DNA of 64,000 nucleotides, taken from positions 124,001 to 188,000 of the forward strand of contig CABJBA010000009.1 of the NCBI GenBank assembly GCA_902363735.1. Direction: 5' to 3'. Below are positions 18,534 through 26,713 of the stretch, in pieces. Numbering within the stretch: the stretch's first letter is position 1; every line of letters begins with the position of its first letter. The position numbers and the translations under genes are program-made. Under the pieces are notes generated by a model. The model was not told the DNA's origin, did not search any database, and saw only the letters and a list, made by a program, of their open reading frames with translations. Source of the stretch: Clostridiaceae bacterium. GTDB lineage: Bacteria; Bacillota; Clostridia; Lachnospirales; Lachnospiraceae.

Positions 18534-19324
18534 TCCTGTTCTTCTGCTGTATTCCAGCGCAGCACCCTTTTTTCTACTCTGATTAAAACAGCATCTATAA
18601 TAAGTCCTACCATGCCGATGGAAACTACTCCTACCAGCATAATATCAGGCTGGGATAACTCCCTGGAATACATAATTAAATATCCGATTCCTTTTGCCGC
18701 CGCTATCATCTCCGCTGCAACCACGCAGGACCAGGCGGCACCGATCCCCAAACGGATACCGGTAAAAACCGAAGGAAGCGCAGAAGGTATCATTACCTTT
18801 GTAAGTATCTGAATTCTGTTCTTTTCTAAAATATAAGCCACTTCCAACAGCTTCTTATCTGTATTTTGAATTCCTCTGACGGTATTGAGCAAAACAGGCC
18901 AGAAGCTGCCAATGCCAATTAATGTAACTTTAGAACCCTCGTCAATTCCCATCCAGAGAATCAGTACCGGAACCCAGGCGATAATGGGTATAGGTCTTAA
19001 AATCCCTATAAATACCGCTGATAATTCATTGACTTTTTTCGATAATCCAATGAGAACACCCAGAAATAATCCCAGGAAAGTGCCTGCAAAAAAGCCCTTA
19101 ATTACCCTTATCATGCTGACCAGCAAATGCTTTTGCAAATCACCTGTTCCAATCATTTCCGTCAGGGTATTCCATAAAATGGAAGGCCTCGGAAGGATAG
19201 ACTGGTTAATGGCGCCTGTTTCTCCAAACCATTCCCACAATACCAGAAAGATGATCGGCAGCGTTGCTCCTGCCGCCATCCTTTTGATTTTATTTTGGTA
19301 ATTCCTGTTCTTCGACTTTTCCAT
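18530..19324 (-). CDS. ABC transporter permease, SsuC/TauC family (set 2)
   Basis: 264 residues with six predicted membrane segments. The coupling loop is LEVAYILEKNRIQILTKVMIPSALP, slightly divergent from the usual EAA. An AAGGA site precedes the ATG. It belongs with the binding protein encoded 11 bp upstream and the ATPase encoded downstream (4-bp overlap). It is more distant from the other two permeases of the island than they are from each other, suggesting a different substrate. Confidence 0.9.
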   Translation of the reverse strand: MEKSKNRNYQNKIKRMAAGATLPIIFLVLWEWFGETGAINQSILPRPSILWNTLTEMIGTGDLQKHLLVSMIRVIKGFFAGTFLGLFLGVLIGLSKKVNELSAVFIGILRPIPIIAWVPVLILWMGIDEGSKVTLIGIGSFWPVLLNTVRGIQNTDKKLLEVAYILEKNRIQILTKVMIPSALPSVFTGIRLGIGAAWSCVVAAEMIAAAKGIGYLIMYSRELSQPDIMLVGVVSIGMVGLIIDAVLIRVEKRVLRWNTAEEQE

Positions 19325-19335
19325 ATTAGTTCCTT

Positions 19336-20319
19336 TTATTCTGTTATTCCTGCAGCTTTTAAAAATGAGAGGTCAATGACCGAATCTATGTCCACATCAC
19401 TCCGTATGGTTCCCTGCTTTCTTAAGTAATCGGCAGTCTCTTTAATGGAATCAATTTTTTTCTGATCTAAAAACAAGCTGCGGTCAAATTTTTCAAAGGT
19501 AGCAGCAAATGCAGATGAATCCAATCCACTGGCCTTTGCCAAAATATCCAGGGACTCTTCCTCATGTTCATTGGCCCACTTTGCAGCCCGGTTAAGTACC
19601 TTCAGCAGTCTGGCAGATATTTCAGGATTTTTTTCCAGAAATGCTGCATCTGCAATAATGACATTTACATTATATTTATATCCGGTTCCATCCTGAATCA
19701 CATCGGCCACACCAGAGGATACACTTTTCGTTATATAAGGTTCCCAGGTAACACCTGCGTCAATGGAGCCGCTCTCAAGAGACGTATAAATATCGCCCGG
19801 AGACAAGTTTAAAAGTTCCGCATCATTTACAGTCAGCCCTTCCGCCTCCAGGAATTTCAGTAAAAGCTGGTGACCTACACTTCCGGCAGTATAGCCGATT
19901 TTCTTTCCCTTAATATCAGAAAGTGTTTTAATTCCTGAATCAGAAGAAGCAACCAAGGCATTTCCCTTTTCCGTGGAACCATAGGAACCGATAATCTTAA
20001 GAGGGAGATTGTTTGCTTTCCCCTGCACCGCAGGCTGATCTCCCACCAGGCCAAAATCCACCTCTCCCGCCGCAAATGCTTCTATAATAGGAGGTCCTGA
20101 AGCAAACTGCTTTAATTCTACGGTAATACCGTCTTTTAAAAATTCCTCTTCAAAAAAGCCTTTCTCCCTGGCAATTAAAGGCTGTGTATGTCCGGGCTGG
20201 TGAGCCAGACGAATAACCAAGTTACTTTTAATATTATCCTGCACGGCAGCTTTCTGGCAGCCTCCTAAAATTCCAACCACAGCAAATACAGCCATAATTC
20301 CTGCTATTCTTTTCTTCAT
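19336..20319 (-). CDS. Sulfonate-type substrate-binding lipoprotein (set 2)
   Basis: 327 residues. Lipoprotein signal with lipobox LGGC near residue 21. The mature part has the SsuA/NMT1 pattern (VIRLAHQPGHTQPLIAREKG; FASGPPIIEAFAAGEVDFGLVGD; IGYTAGSVGHQLL). It is typical of aliphatic sulfonate binders, although nitrate- and bicarbonate-type relatives share the fold. It follows the split-barrel flavoprotein gene by 20 bp and lies in the operon controlled by leader A. Confidence 0.9.
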   Translation of the reverse strand: MKKRIAGIMAVFAVVGILGGCQKAAVQDNIKSNLVIRLAHQPGHTQPLIAREKGFFEEEFLKDGITVELKQFASGPPIIEAFAAGEVDFGLVGDQPAVQGKANNLPLKIIGSYGSTEKGNALVASSDSGIKTLSDIKGKKIGYTAGSVGHQLLLKFLEAEGLTVNDAELLNLSPGDIYTSLESGSIDAGVTWEPYITKSVSSGVADVIQDGTGYKYNVNVIIADAAFLEKNPEISARLLKVLNRAAKWANEHEEESLDILAKASGLDSSAFAATFEKFDRSLFLDQKKIDSIKETADYLRKQGTIRSDVDIDSVIDLSFLKAAGITE

Positions 20320-20339
20320 AATTTCTCCCCATCTCTCTT

Positions 20340-20807
20340 TTATTTAACGATCCATCGATCCAAATGTCCTAATATCGGATGTTCCTTTTCTTCTGCGGCT
20401 CTTCTCTTTTTAAAGGATTCTTCCACAACTTCTTCCGGCTCAATGACCCATACAGTGGATAAATCAATATCCCCATGCTTTTCCTGCAGCAGATTGTAAT
20501 GACGCTGGAATTCTCTGCCTGCAATAATCGCTTTGCGCGGAACCCCTTTAATCTGATAACTGGTTCCATCCTCTCCAAGGATATTAACCGCCACCGGTTT
20601 CTTAAACCAGATGCTCCACACCATGTTCTTATTGGTCTGAGAAGATTCAAGGAGTTCATAAAATTCCAGATTTCCTTCGTCATTGATGTGAAGGGAACCC
20701 TTGTAAGCAACATGGGGATTGCCTTCACGGTCTATTGTAGCTACAGCCTTGACGGTGGCTTTTTCTAAAAGCAGGGTTTTAATTTCATCATTTAATATTA
20801 CTGCCAA
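20340..20807 (-). CDS. Pyridoxamine 5'-phosphate oxidase-like FMN-binding split-barrel protein
   Basis: 155 residues. Features of the split-barrel flavoprotein fold: ATIDREGNPHVAYKGSLHI, NKNMVWSIWFKKPVAVNIL and IKGVPRKAIIAG. It starts at a TTG with GGAGG 8 bp upstream; there is no better ATG. Family members bind FMN, F420 or heme and act as small oxidoreductases or flavin carriers. It is placed between a radical SAM gene (12 bp) and a sulfonate-binding protein gene (20 bp). It could supply electrons or flavin chemistry to the organosulfur pathway; this is inference from context. Confidence 0.8.
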   Translation of the reverse strand: MAVILNDEIKTLLLEKATVKAVATIDREGNPHVAYKGSLHINDEGNLEFYELLESSQTNKNMVWSIWFKKPVAVNILGEDGTSYQIKGVPRKAIIAGREFQRHYNLLQEKHGDIDLSTVWVIEPEEVVEESFKKRRAAEEKEHPILGHLDRWIVK

Positions 20808-20819
20808 TTTTTTTTCCTC

Positions 20820-22073
20820 CTACACTCTGGATAAATCTGTATCAGGATGATTGCCGCATCTGCGGTAATTGTCCATATCCACATGAATTCCATATTTTCT
20901 GCGCAGGCTGTCAAGGCCTTCTGAAATTCTCACATAATATTCCAGAGATGGACTTTTCTGATTAAAGAAGAGGGAACCTGGTGCCACCGTCCAAACACAG
21001 CCCACCGGACTGACTCCGTTTCTGCAAAGCTCCTCTGCTTCTGCCAAAATAGCTTCAATTCCCTCCTCCTCCGTCTTAAAACCGTGAGGTTCTGCCATTT
21101 CCGTTCCTACAACAAGACCTGTATTAACATATCCTCTGCCAAAAATATCAACAGCTTTATACAAACGCTGCTTCCATTCTTCATAACCAATTTTTGCGGC
21201 TTTTCCCGGACAGATCCAGTTAAACTTTTCCTCATTCAGAATTTCAATATCTGCGGTATAGCTCATCAGACCTGTTTCTTCATACAGCCTTTTCAACTGA
21301 CGCTCATTAAAGGCAGTACCAATGAGTTGGCTTGGAAATCTTTTTTGGCCGAAATTTTCTCCAATTCGTTTTAATATTTCAATATAATAATCCACCTCTT
21401 TATCCAACAATTCCTCTCCGTCTAAAATTGTTCCTCCGGTGAGAAATATACTGGTGTATCTGCCCTTTTCCTTCAGTGCCTCCTCTACCGTCTCGCTTAT
21501 GTCATCTACACTGAGAAACTGTTCCTTGTCACTGGATTTATATGCCGCCGCAATGGAACAGTATTTACATCCATGTCCGGGTGTCTCCCAAAACTGGCAG
21601 AATTGGTTGGGATTAATATCAATACGCTGGGGTCTGGCCCAGGCAATCTGCCACATGGGTTTCCCGCTTCTTGTAACCTTGTCATAAAAGTCCGGTTTTT
21701 CCCAGTATTCTACCTCCTCGAAAACTTCTCCTTCATCACTTAGGACAATTCTTCCATCTATTACATCAACCACAAAAGGATCGCGTTTTGCTGAAATCCC
21801 CCGATAGGTGCCTCCGGTTAATACGCTTGTGCCATCTCTAAGAAGCAGAGAGACCGGAGTGTTATCAGACTTTTCTCCTGCAAAATTTCTATGTACAGTC
21901 TGGTGTATCTTATGGTTCACCTTTTGCAGTGCCGCATCGGTAAAAATAACGCCCCGCCTTTGAACATCCGTTTTTATAATAATAAATGGTGAGATGTGAG
22001 GATACTTTTCAATCACATCTCTTAGGCTTAGCTCCTTTTTTCTCCAATCCCTGTCATATGTTGCTTCAGCCAT
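20820..22073 (-). CDS. Radical SAM enzyme with CX9CX2C cluster motif
   Basis: 417 residues. Instead of the usual CX3CX2C the likely [4Fe-4S] motif is C159-X9-C169-X2-C172 (FCQFWETPGHGCKYCS). A GGT-like SAM-binding segment follows (IFLTGGTILDGEELL), and late conserved features include FNWICPGKAAK. The ~150-residue N-terminal extension is of unknown function. The same ICPGKA motif and a widened cluster motif occur in the protein at 27582-28805, so the two are paralogues. It lies in the metK operon under leader A. It may build or insert a cofactor for the nitrogenase-like enzyme, or act on a sulfur substrate. It is not NifB, which has CX3CX2C and a NifX tail. Confidence 0.85.
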   Translation of the reverse strand: MAEATYDRDWRKKELSLRDVIEKYPHISPFIIIKTDVQRRGVIFTDAALQKVNHKIHQTVHRNFAGEKSDNTPVSLLLRDGTSVLTGGTYRGISAKRDPFVVDVIDGRIVLSDEGEVFEEVEYWEKPDFYDKVTRSGKPMWQIAWARPQRIDINPNQFCQFWETPGHGCKYCSIAAAYKSSDKEQFLSVDDISETVEEALKEKGRYTSIFLTGGTILDGEELLDKEVDYYIEILKRIGENFGQKRFPSQLIGTAFNERQLKRLYEETGLMSYTADIEILNEEKFNWICPGKAAKIGYEEWKQRLYKAVDIFGRGYVNTGLVVGTEMAEPHGFKTEEEGIEAILAEAEELCRNGVSPVGCVWTVAPGSLFFNQKSPSLEYYVRISEGLDSLRRKYGIHVDMDNYRRCGNHPDTDLSRV

Positions 22074-22133
22074 ATTTTATGTTCCTCCTTGTTCCGGCAG
22101 AGAGTCTGCACTTGTTCATTTCCGGTTTTTCTA

Positions 22134-23351
22134 TCACTTTTCCTGATTATAAGATGCTTTTTCCCCATAGAATTCTAAGGCTTCTTTTAAAGGTTCCACT
22201 TTATTTAAGGATTCCCACGGAAGATTCAGATCTGTTCTGCCGAAGTGCCCATAAGAAGCCGTCTGCCTGTAAATCGGACGACGCAGATCCAGTTCCCGTA
22301 TAATTGCCTGGGGACGTAAATCAAACACCTTATTTATGGCCTTTATGATTGTGTTTTCGTCATACTTTCCCGTACCAAAGGTCTCTACAGCAATAGAAAC
22401 CGGCCTGGCAACGCCAATGGCATAGGATATTTCAATCTCCGTCTTATGGGCTGCTTTTGCAGCTACAAGAGTTTTGGCAATCCAGCGGGCTGCATAGGCG
22501 GCAGAGCGGTCCACTTTTGTGGGATCCTTGCCTGAAAATGCACCGCCCCCGTGTCTTCCTGCACCGCCGTAGGTATCTACAATGATTTTGCGTCCCGTAA
22601 GCCCCGAATCACCCTGGGGGCCGCCTATGACAAATCTGCCCGTAGGGTTTATATAATATTTTGTATCCGCGTCCAGTAAATTGGCCGGAAGAACCTCTTT
22701 AATAACTTTTTCTATGACATCTTCCCGGATTGTTTCCAGAGCTGTCTCTTCTGAATGCTGAGTGGAAACTACCACCGTATCAATACGGGCAACATCACCC
22801 TTATCATCAAATTCCACCGTTACCTGAGATTTTCCGTCAGGGCGAAGATAGGGGAGGATTCCCTCCTTCCTGACTCTGGCCAGCTGCTTGGTTATCCGGT
22901 GGGCAAATGAAATAGCGGGAGGCAGATATTCGGGTGTTTCATTGGTTGCATAGCCAAATATAATACCCTGATCTCCGGCTCCGATAATGGAGTCATCATC
23001 GCCATCGCCCTCCCTGACCTCAATTGCCTGGTTGACACCCTGAGCTATATCAGGAGATTGTTTGTCAATTGCGGTAAGCACGGCAATGGAATCCGCATCA
23101 AATCCGCCTATATTTTTTTCATAACCAATGCTCCTGACAGTTTCCCGAATAATTTCCGGAATATCCACGTATGCCGTAGTACTTACTTCTCCGGCTACCA
23201 ATGCCAATCCCGTAGCTACCACCGTCTCTACAGCCACTCTGGCAAAAGGATCTTCTGCTATGAGAGCATCTAAAATGGAGTCTGATATCTGATCCGCGAT
23301 CTTATCCGGATGCCCTTCTGTTACTGATTCTGATGTAAAAAACTTTCCCAT
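22134..23351 (-). CDS. metK: S-adenosylmethionine synthetase (accessory copy in an organosulfur operon)
   Basis: 405 residues from the ATG at 23351 (GAGGA 7 bp upstream); earlier in-frame starts at 23357 and 23375 are badly placed. All hallmarks are present: [30 protein letters not shown], and the [16 protein letters not shown] loop. It makes SAM from methionine and ATP. It heads the operon metK - radical SAM - split barrel - ABC transporter, behind the cysteine leader rather than an S-box. Linkage to two radical SAM genes suggests it supplies them with SAM under sulfur starvation; whether it is the cell's only metK cannot be seen here. Confidence 0.96.
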   Translation of the reverse strand: MGKFFTSESVTEGHPDKIADQISDSILDALIAEDPFARVAVETVVATGLALVAGEVSTTAYVDIPEIIRETVRSIGYEKNIGGFDADSIAVLTAIDKQSPDIAQGVNQAIEVREGDGDDDSIIGAGDQGIIFGYATNETPEYLPPAISFAHRITKQLARVRKEGILPYLRPDGKSQVTVEFDDKGDVARIDTVVVSTQHSEETALETIREDVIEKVIKEVLPANLLDADTKYYINPTGRFVIGGPQGDSGLTGRKIIVDTYGGAGRHGGGAFSGKDPTKVDRSAAYAARWIAKTLVAAKAAHKTEIEISYAIGVARPVSIAVETFGTGKYDENTIIKAINKVFDLRPQAIIRELDLRRPIYRQTASYGHFGRTDLNLPWESLNKVEPLKEALEFYGEKASYNQEK

Positions 23352-23479
23352 TTTCATTTCCTCGCTTTCTTTCACTTACTAGCTGAATTCTAAATATATC
23401 CGACTGCAAAAAGAATTTTTTCCGCTGTTTTTGGATTCTTATTCTTCTTAACTGAACCATATTTGTGTAATTTGGGTAC

Positions 23480-23508
23480 AAAAAAAACAGGTACTTATAT
23501 AATACCTG
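23480..23508 (-). terminator. Attenuator terminator hairpin A
   Basis: Minus strand: CAGGTA - 9-base loop - TACCTG (arms 23503-23508 and 23488-23493), followed by eight T residues (23480-23487). It lies between the cysteine-rich leader frame and metK (start 23351), so it would stop transcription before the operon unless the antiterminator forms. Confidence 0.85.
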
Positions 23509-23541
23509 CCAGACTATGCCTGCTGATTTTCAGGTATTATA
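23498..23541 (-). promoter_or_regulatory. Antiterminator A competing with the terminator
   Basis: TATAATACCTG (23531-23541), the last codons of the leader frame, can pair perfectly over 11 bp with CAGGTATTATA (23498-23508), which is also the 5' arm of the terminator. The two hairpins therefore exclude each other. A ribosome finishing the leader covers the first arm and permits termination; a ribosome stalled at upstream Cys codons leaves it free. Confidence 0.75.
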
Positions 23542-23655
23542 ATGCTTAGGGAAGCAGACTGTATTCATACACACACATACATTCTTACAACAACAATCCA
23601 TAACACCAATAGCTGGCCTGTTCCTTTTTTTAACTGATAATACTTGGTTTTGCAT
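23530..23655 (-). CDS. Cysteine-rich 41-residue leader peptide A
   Basis: A small frame: ATG at 23655, TGA at 23530. The product starts MQNQVLSVKKRNRPAIGVMD, followed by CCCKNVCVCMNTVCF and a YNT end. Six of 41 residues are Cys, including three in a row. AGAGGA lies 10 bp before the ATG. The same frame, with the same length and core, is found at 31771-31896; cysteine codons differ synonymously (TGT/TGC) between the copies, supporting selection on the peptide. Polycysteine leader peptides are known to mediate cysteine-responsive attenuation in mycobacteria. The downstream hairpins fit that mechanism. A RiPP precursor is a less likely alternative. Confidence 0.82.
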   Translation of the reverse strand: MQNQVLSVKKRNRPAIGVMDCCCKNVCVCMNTVCFPKHYNT

Positions 23656-23708
23656 ATATAAACCATCCTCTCTTAAAATAAATACCTTTTTTTCATCTCA
23701 ATTCTTTA

Positions 23709-23768
23709 TGCGGTATTTTATACAACATCTTAATACATATTTACATATGTGTAAAGTATGTTATTCCT
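23709..23768 (-). promoter_or_regulatory. Shared promoter/operator block A
   Basis: 60 bp identical at 54 positions, without gaps, to 31925-31984. It contains the palindrome TTTACACATATGTAAA (23740-23755). A TATAAA -10 (23717-23722) lies 17 bp after TGTAAA, which serves as -35 and is part of the palindrome. The start site should be about 50 nt before leader peptide A. A transcription factor binding this palindrome would control both operons. The flanking 23769-23931 shows only a weak imperfect inverted repeat (CATAGAAT / ATTCTATG) after the NifK-like gene. Confidence 0.75.
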
Positions 23769-23931
23769 ATTTTTAAGACTAAGTTCATAATTAATCTATA
23801 TGTTTTATGAAATATATATCTTTTTATTTATACATTGTCACTTCACGTTAACTCATAGAATAATATAACCTGCCATAATAAAAAACGTGGTGGATGCTGG
23901 GAACTGGGTATCATTCTATGTAATTATCAAA

Positions 23932-25233
23932 CTAAACACCAAATATATCTGATTCAAAAAGAAATTGTGCCGACTTTTGCTGTTGTTTTCGGTTATATCT
24001 GATAATTGTGCTTATATATTCCTCAGTAAGACGTAAGGCGCCATTAATCCCAATATAGGTGGAGCCCAGTACGATCTGATTTTCAAGAGGATACTCCACT
24101 GCCAGACTTGCCATCTGACGCTTATCTCCAAGCCTGCTTTCCAGAGAACTGCCCAAAATGAACTGAGAACCGGAGCTGACATCCCATTGTTGGGATGCAG
24201 TTGGCGGCTGCCCCTTCTCCTGATGATCGGCGGGGATTATTTGGACAGTATTTGCACCCAGATAACGGCTTAAGAAGTCTCCGTAGCCTCTTCCATAATT
24301 TTCATCAGAAACAATGGTAACGCTCTTCCGTATATCTTCCGGATAATAATAATCATAAATCCGCTGGAAAATATGCTGAAATTCTCTTTCACGTTTTCCG
24401 CTGTATTCCTCAATCTTTTCCAAAGGCAGATGTAGGGCTTCTCCCACAGTTTTTAAAAACTCACTCACAGCTCCAGGGCCTACCGGAATATCCGGTATCA
24501 GAAGCCAGGGCACTCCAAAGAGTTCTTTCAGACGCTTGGCTGCCTGCACGCCCCATTTGGAGAATACAAGGGAGAGAGAGGCCTCCGGCAGACGGCATAG
24601 CTGAGACCAGCCGTTTTCGTTAAACAAATAATTGGAGGATACTCCTATGCCGTTAAGTAAAAAAGATAATTCACTTAAGTCATTCTGAAAATGAATATTC
24701 ACCCCTGGGATGATACCAAACAAATTAACCGATACCCCCTGACCGGAGGGTGCGGCTTCCTTTGAGTCTGATACCAGTGGTAATGCTCTTATCAGATTAT
24801 CCATAAATACTTCATAGCCGGCGTGGGGCAGGCCTTTAAAACCGGCCGTTTCACTTCCAAAAACCGGTATGCCCTGGCCGACAGCTTCCTTTACCATAGC
24901 TGGAATGTCGTCTCCCACCATAGCTGATTCACATCCGCTTAAAACTGCATAAAGTTCTGCGTTTACAACCTTTGACGAATTCTTTATCTGCTCACGCAGC
25001 CGGGAGCCGCCCCCAAATACCACATGGCGCTCCAGTACATTGGTGGACGGTATTTCAAGACCGCCATGAAAACCGTATCCTAAACCCGCCCCATAGTCTG
25101 ACAGGCTTCCCTGCTGGGCGCAGCCCCCGTTGGAATGCACCACCGGGACGATCCCGGGAATTTCCAGTGCTGTGCGCAAAGCCCCATGAAAAGCACATCC
25201 AAATCGGCCTTTCTGCAAACAATCATGAGCCAT
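23932..25233 (-). CDS. Nitrogenase-like component, NifK/NifE/BchN-type subunit with three cluster cysteines
   Basis: 433 residues. The three P-cluster-type cysteines are kept: C13 (RFGCAFHGA), C38 (VVHSNGGCAQQ) and C101 (VLSGCESAMVGDDI). The SGC...GDD segment is a hallmark of the NifD/K/E/N superfamily. The rest shows the three-domain pattern of the superfamily (VNLFGIIPG, KSVTIVSDENY). GGGAGGTG precedes the ATG, 2 bp after the NifD-like stop, so the two are made together. It is far from true NifK in length and sequence. It is the last gene of the nitrogenase-like operon. Confidence 0.85.
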   Translation of the reverse strand: MAHDCLQKGRFGCAFHGALRTALEIPGIVPVVHSNGGCAQQGSLSDYGAGLGYGFHGGLEIPSTNVLERHVVFGGGSRLREQIKNSSKVVNAELYAVLSGCESAMVGDDIPAMVKEAVGQGIPVFGSETAGFKGLPHAGYEVFMDNLIRALPLVSDSKEAAPSGQGVSVNLFGIIPGVNIHFQNDLSELSFLLNGIGVSSNYLFNENGWSQLCRLPEASLSLVFSKWGVQAAKRLKELFGVPWLLIPDIPVGPGAVSEFLKTVGEALHLPLEKIEEYSGKREREFQHIFQRIYDYYYPEDIRKSVTIVSDENYGRGYGDFLSRYLGANTVQIIPADHQEKGQPPTASQQWDVSSGSQFILGSSLESRLGDKRQMASLAVEYPLENQIVLGSTYIGINGALRLTEEYISTIIRYNRKQQQKSAQFLFESDIFGV

Positions 25234-25235
25234 TT

Positions 25236-26681
25236 TCAGTTCACCTCCCTCTTTATATACCAGTCTCCCCGCCTCTTAAGCCACTCTTCCCTGTAATAAT
25301 CCGAAGCAGCATCCACAGCTTTTAGAGAATCAGAACCTGTGCTTTTCAGCTTAACTGCCATGTCAATAAAAGTCCGTATTCCATTATATCCGCACAGTGG
25401 AAACTGTCCGCTGTAGAACGGAATGATCCCAAGCCCGGCGGCAACACGGGATAACTCACCGCTGCCTGCATAATAATCCGGCTTTGACTTGCTTAAAGCA
25501 TTTACCATTTCAAAAGGCTGCCCGGTTGCTACGACGGCAGTAATCCGGTCGGAAACATGAACCCTGGCATCTGCCAGCATTGATTCCATATCCTTTAATT
25601 CCTTCCGGTTCTTTTCATCCACATATGGAAATCCATAGCCTGTTACAGTCCCTCCCAGAGAAATGATAAGCTGGGTAATGCTTTTTGCCGCCTGAACCTC
25701 TAACTCCAGGAAAAAAGATTTCCCCGCCAAAGGCTGTTTTGAAAACTCCTCCTGCAGACTTTCTTCCTGTTGTTGTATGAAATCCGATACTTTTTCTTCT
25801 ATTTTAAATGCAGTTCCCAGCGCTATTAAGAACTCTCTGACAGACTCCAGGGAAGCAGGATAACCGGCCTCCAGATAAGGGACACCGAAATCGTCGCGAA
25901 GTCCCTCTCCCAGCAAATGGCCCTCGCTTCGGTTTACAGCTATGGAAGCATCTGCCAGAGAAGCATTCCGGATTCCATCTACGGAAGAAAACAATGGAAG
26001 CAAATGCCAACGGATTCCCAATGCAGATACCAGCTTTGTTATGGCTGTCAAATCCTGTATAGACTCGGAAACTGAGATAAGATTAAGGAATTCTGTTTTC
26101 AGAGGGTGGTCGCTGTCCAAATTTTCTTTGTCACGGATCAGGTACCGCAAAAAGGCATGAAATACAATATCATAGCCGGTAACCGGAGTTTTTGATTTAA
26201 ATCCGTCCGTATTTATAAACACAACCGGAACGTCCGTCTCCTCTGAAACTTCCAATATGACCGAGGAAACATCATCGTTGCTGATTGCCGTAACGGGTGT
26301 CCCCACTATAAACACTGCTGCTGCACCATGCCGGAGGGCCAGACGGACGGTTTTCCTCAGTTCATCATCTCCTCCAAGAATAGTATTACGTTCATTAAGC
26401 CCGGTAGTATAAATGGGCGCTGTCTGAATCCTGTTGAAATACTTCCAGGCCGCAGAGCAGCCTGCACTGCCATGAACCACCACCGAAGCACCTCTTATGG
26501 TGGCCAATATGGCCAGTGCATATAAAATTTCATCATTTCCCGCCTGGGAAAAAGTGCGCAGCCGCTGCTCAATTTCGCCTTTGGTATCGCTTATGAGCTG
26601 GCCTAATGCTCCATGGTAATTACTGAGAGCCGCAGTTCTTTTTTCTCTGGTGGGAATGGTTCGTTGTGTTCTGACTCCCAT
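25236..26681 (-). CDS. Nitrogenase-like component, NifD-type subunit with altered cofactor ligands
   Basis: 481 residues containing only two cysteines. C75 (VVHGSAGCSA) matches the NifD P-cluster cysteine of HGPIGC. The ECPIGLIGDD segment of NifD appears as GTPVTAISNDD, so that cysteine is Thr. The HCYRSMN segment holding Cys275 appears as VNRSEG. The YSGPYHGFDGF segment holding His442 appears as YSGQFPLCGYNG, putting C430 near the His position. These are alignments by eye. The subunit therefore cannot bind FeMo-co in the usual way; a different cofactor or substrate is expected. AGAGAGG precedes the ATG; the NifH-like gene lies 32 bp upstream. Confidence 0.83.
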   Translation of the reverse strand: MGVRTQRTIPTREKRTAALSNYHGALGQLISDTKGEIEQRLRTFSQAGNDEILYALAILATIRGASVVVHGSAGCSAAWKYFNRIQTAPIYTTGLNERNTILGGDDELRKTVRLALRHGAAAVFIVGTPVTAISNDDVSSVILEVSEETDVPVVFINTDGFKSKTPVTGYDIVFHAFLRYLIRDKENLDSDHPLKTEFLNLISVSESIQDLTAITKLVSALGIRWHLLPLFSSVDGIRNASLADASIAVNRSEGHLLGEGLRDDFGVPYLEAGYPASLESVREFLIALGTAFKIEEKVSDFIQQQEESLQEEFSKQPLAGKSFFLELEVQAAKSITQLIISLGGTVTGYGFPYVDEKNRKELKDMESMLADARVHVSDRITAVVATGQPFEMVNALSKSKPDYYAGSGELSRVAAGLGIIPFYSGQFPLCGYNGIRTFIDMAVKLKSTGSDSLKAVDAASDYYREEWLKRRGDWYIKREVN

Positions 26682-26713
26682 ATTTTACCTCTCTTTACAT
26701 AGCATTGAATATA

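Noticed and set aside
23530..23655. RiPP (modified peptide) precursor for the radical SAM enzymes
   Set aside because: The Cys-rich peptides fit the size of a precursor, but the stop codon lies inside an antiterminator arm before a terminator, and the radical SAM proteins show no SPASM or peptide-recognition domain that I recognise. Kept only as an alternative.
23554..23665. Alternative 33-codon frame starting 11 bp upstream of leader A
   Set aside because: Its counterpart in leader B stops after 17 codons and the sequences do not match, so it is not conserved.
23480..23768. SAM riboswitch (S-box) or T-box upstream of metK
   Set aside because: No S-box core or T-box sequence could be found; the leader is explained by a coding frame plus attenuator hairpins and is shared with an operon that lacks metK.
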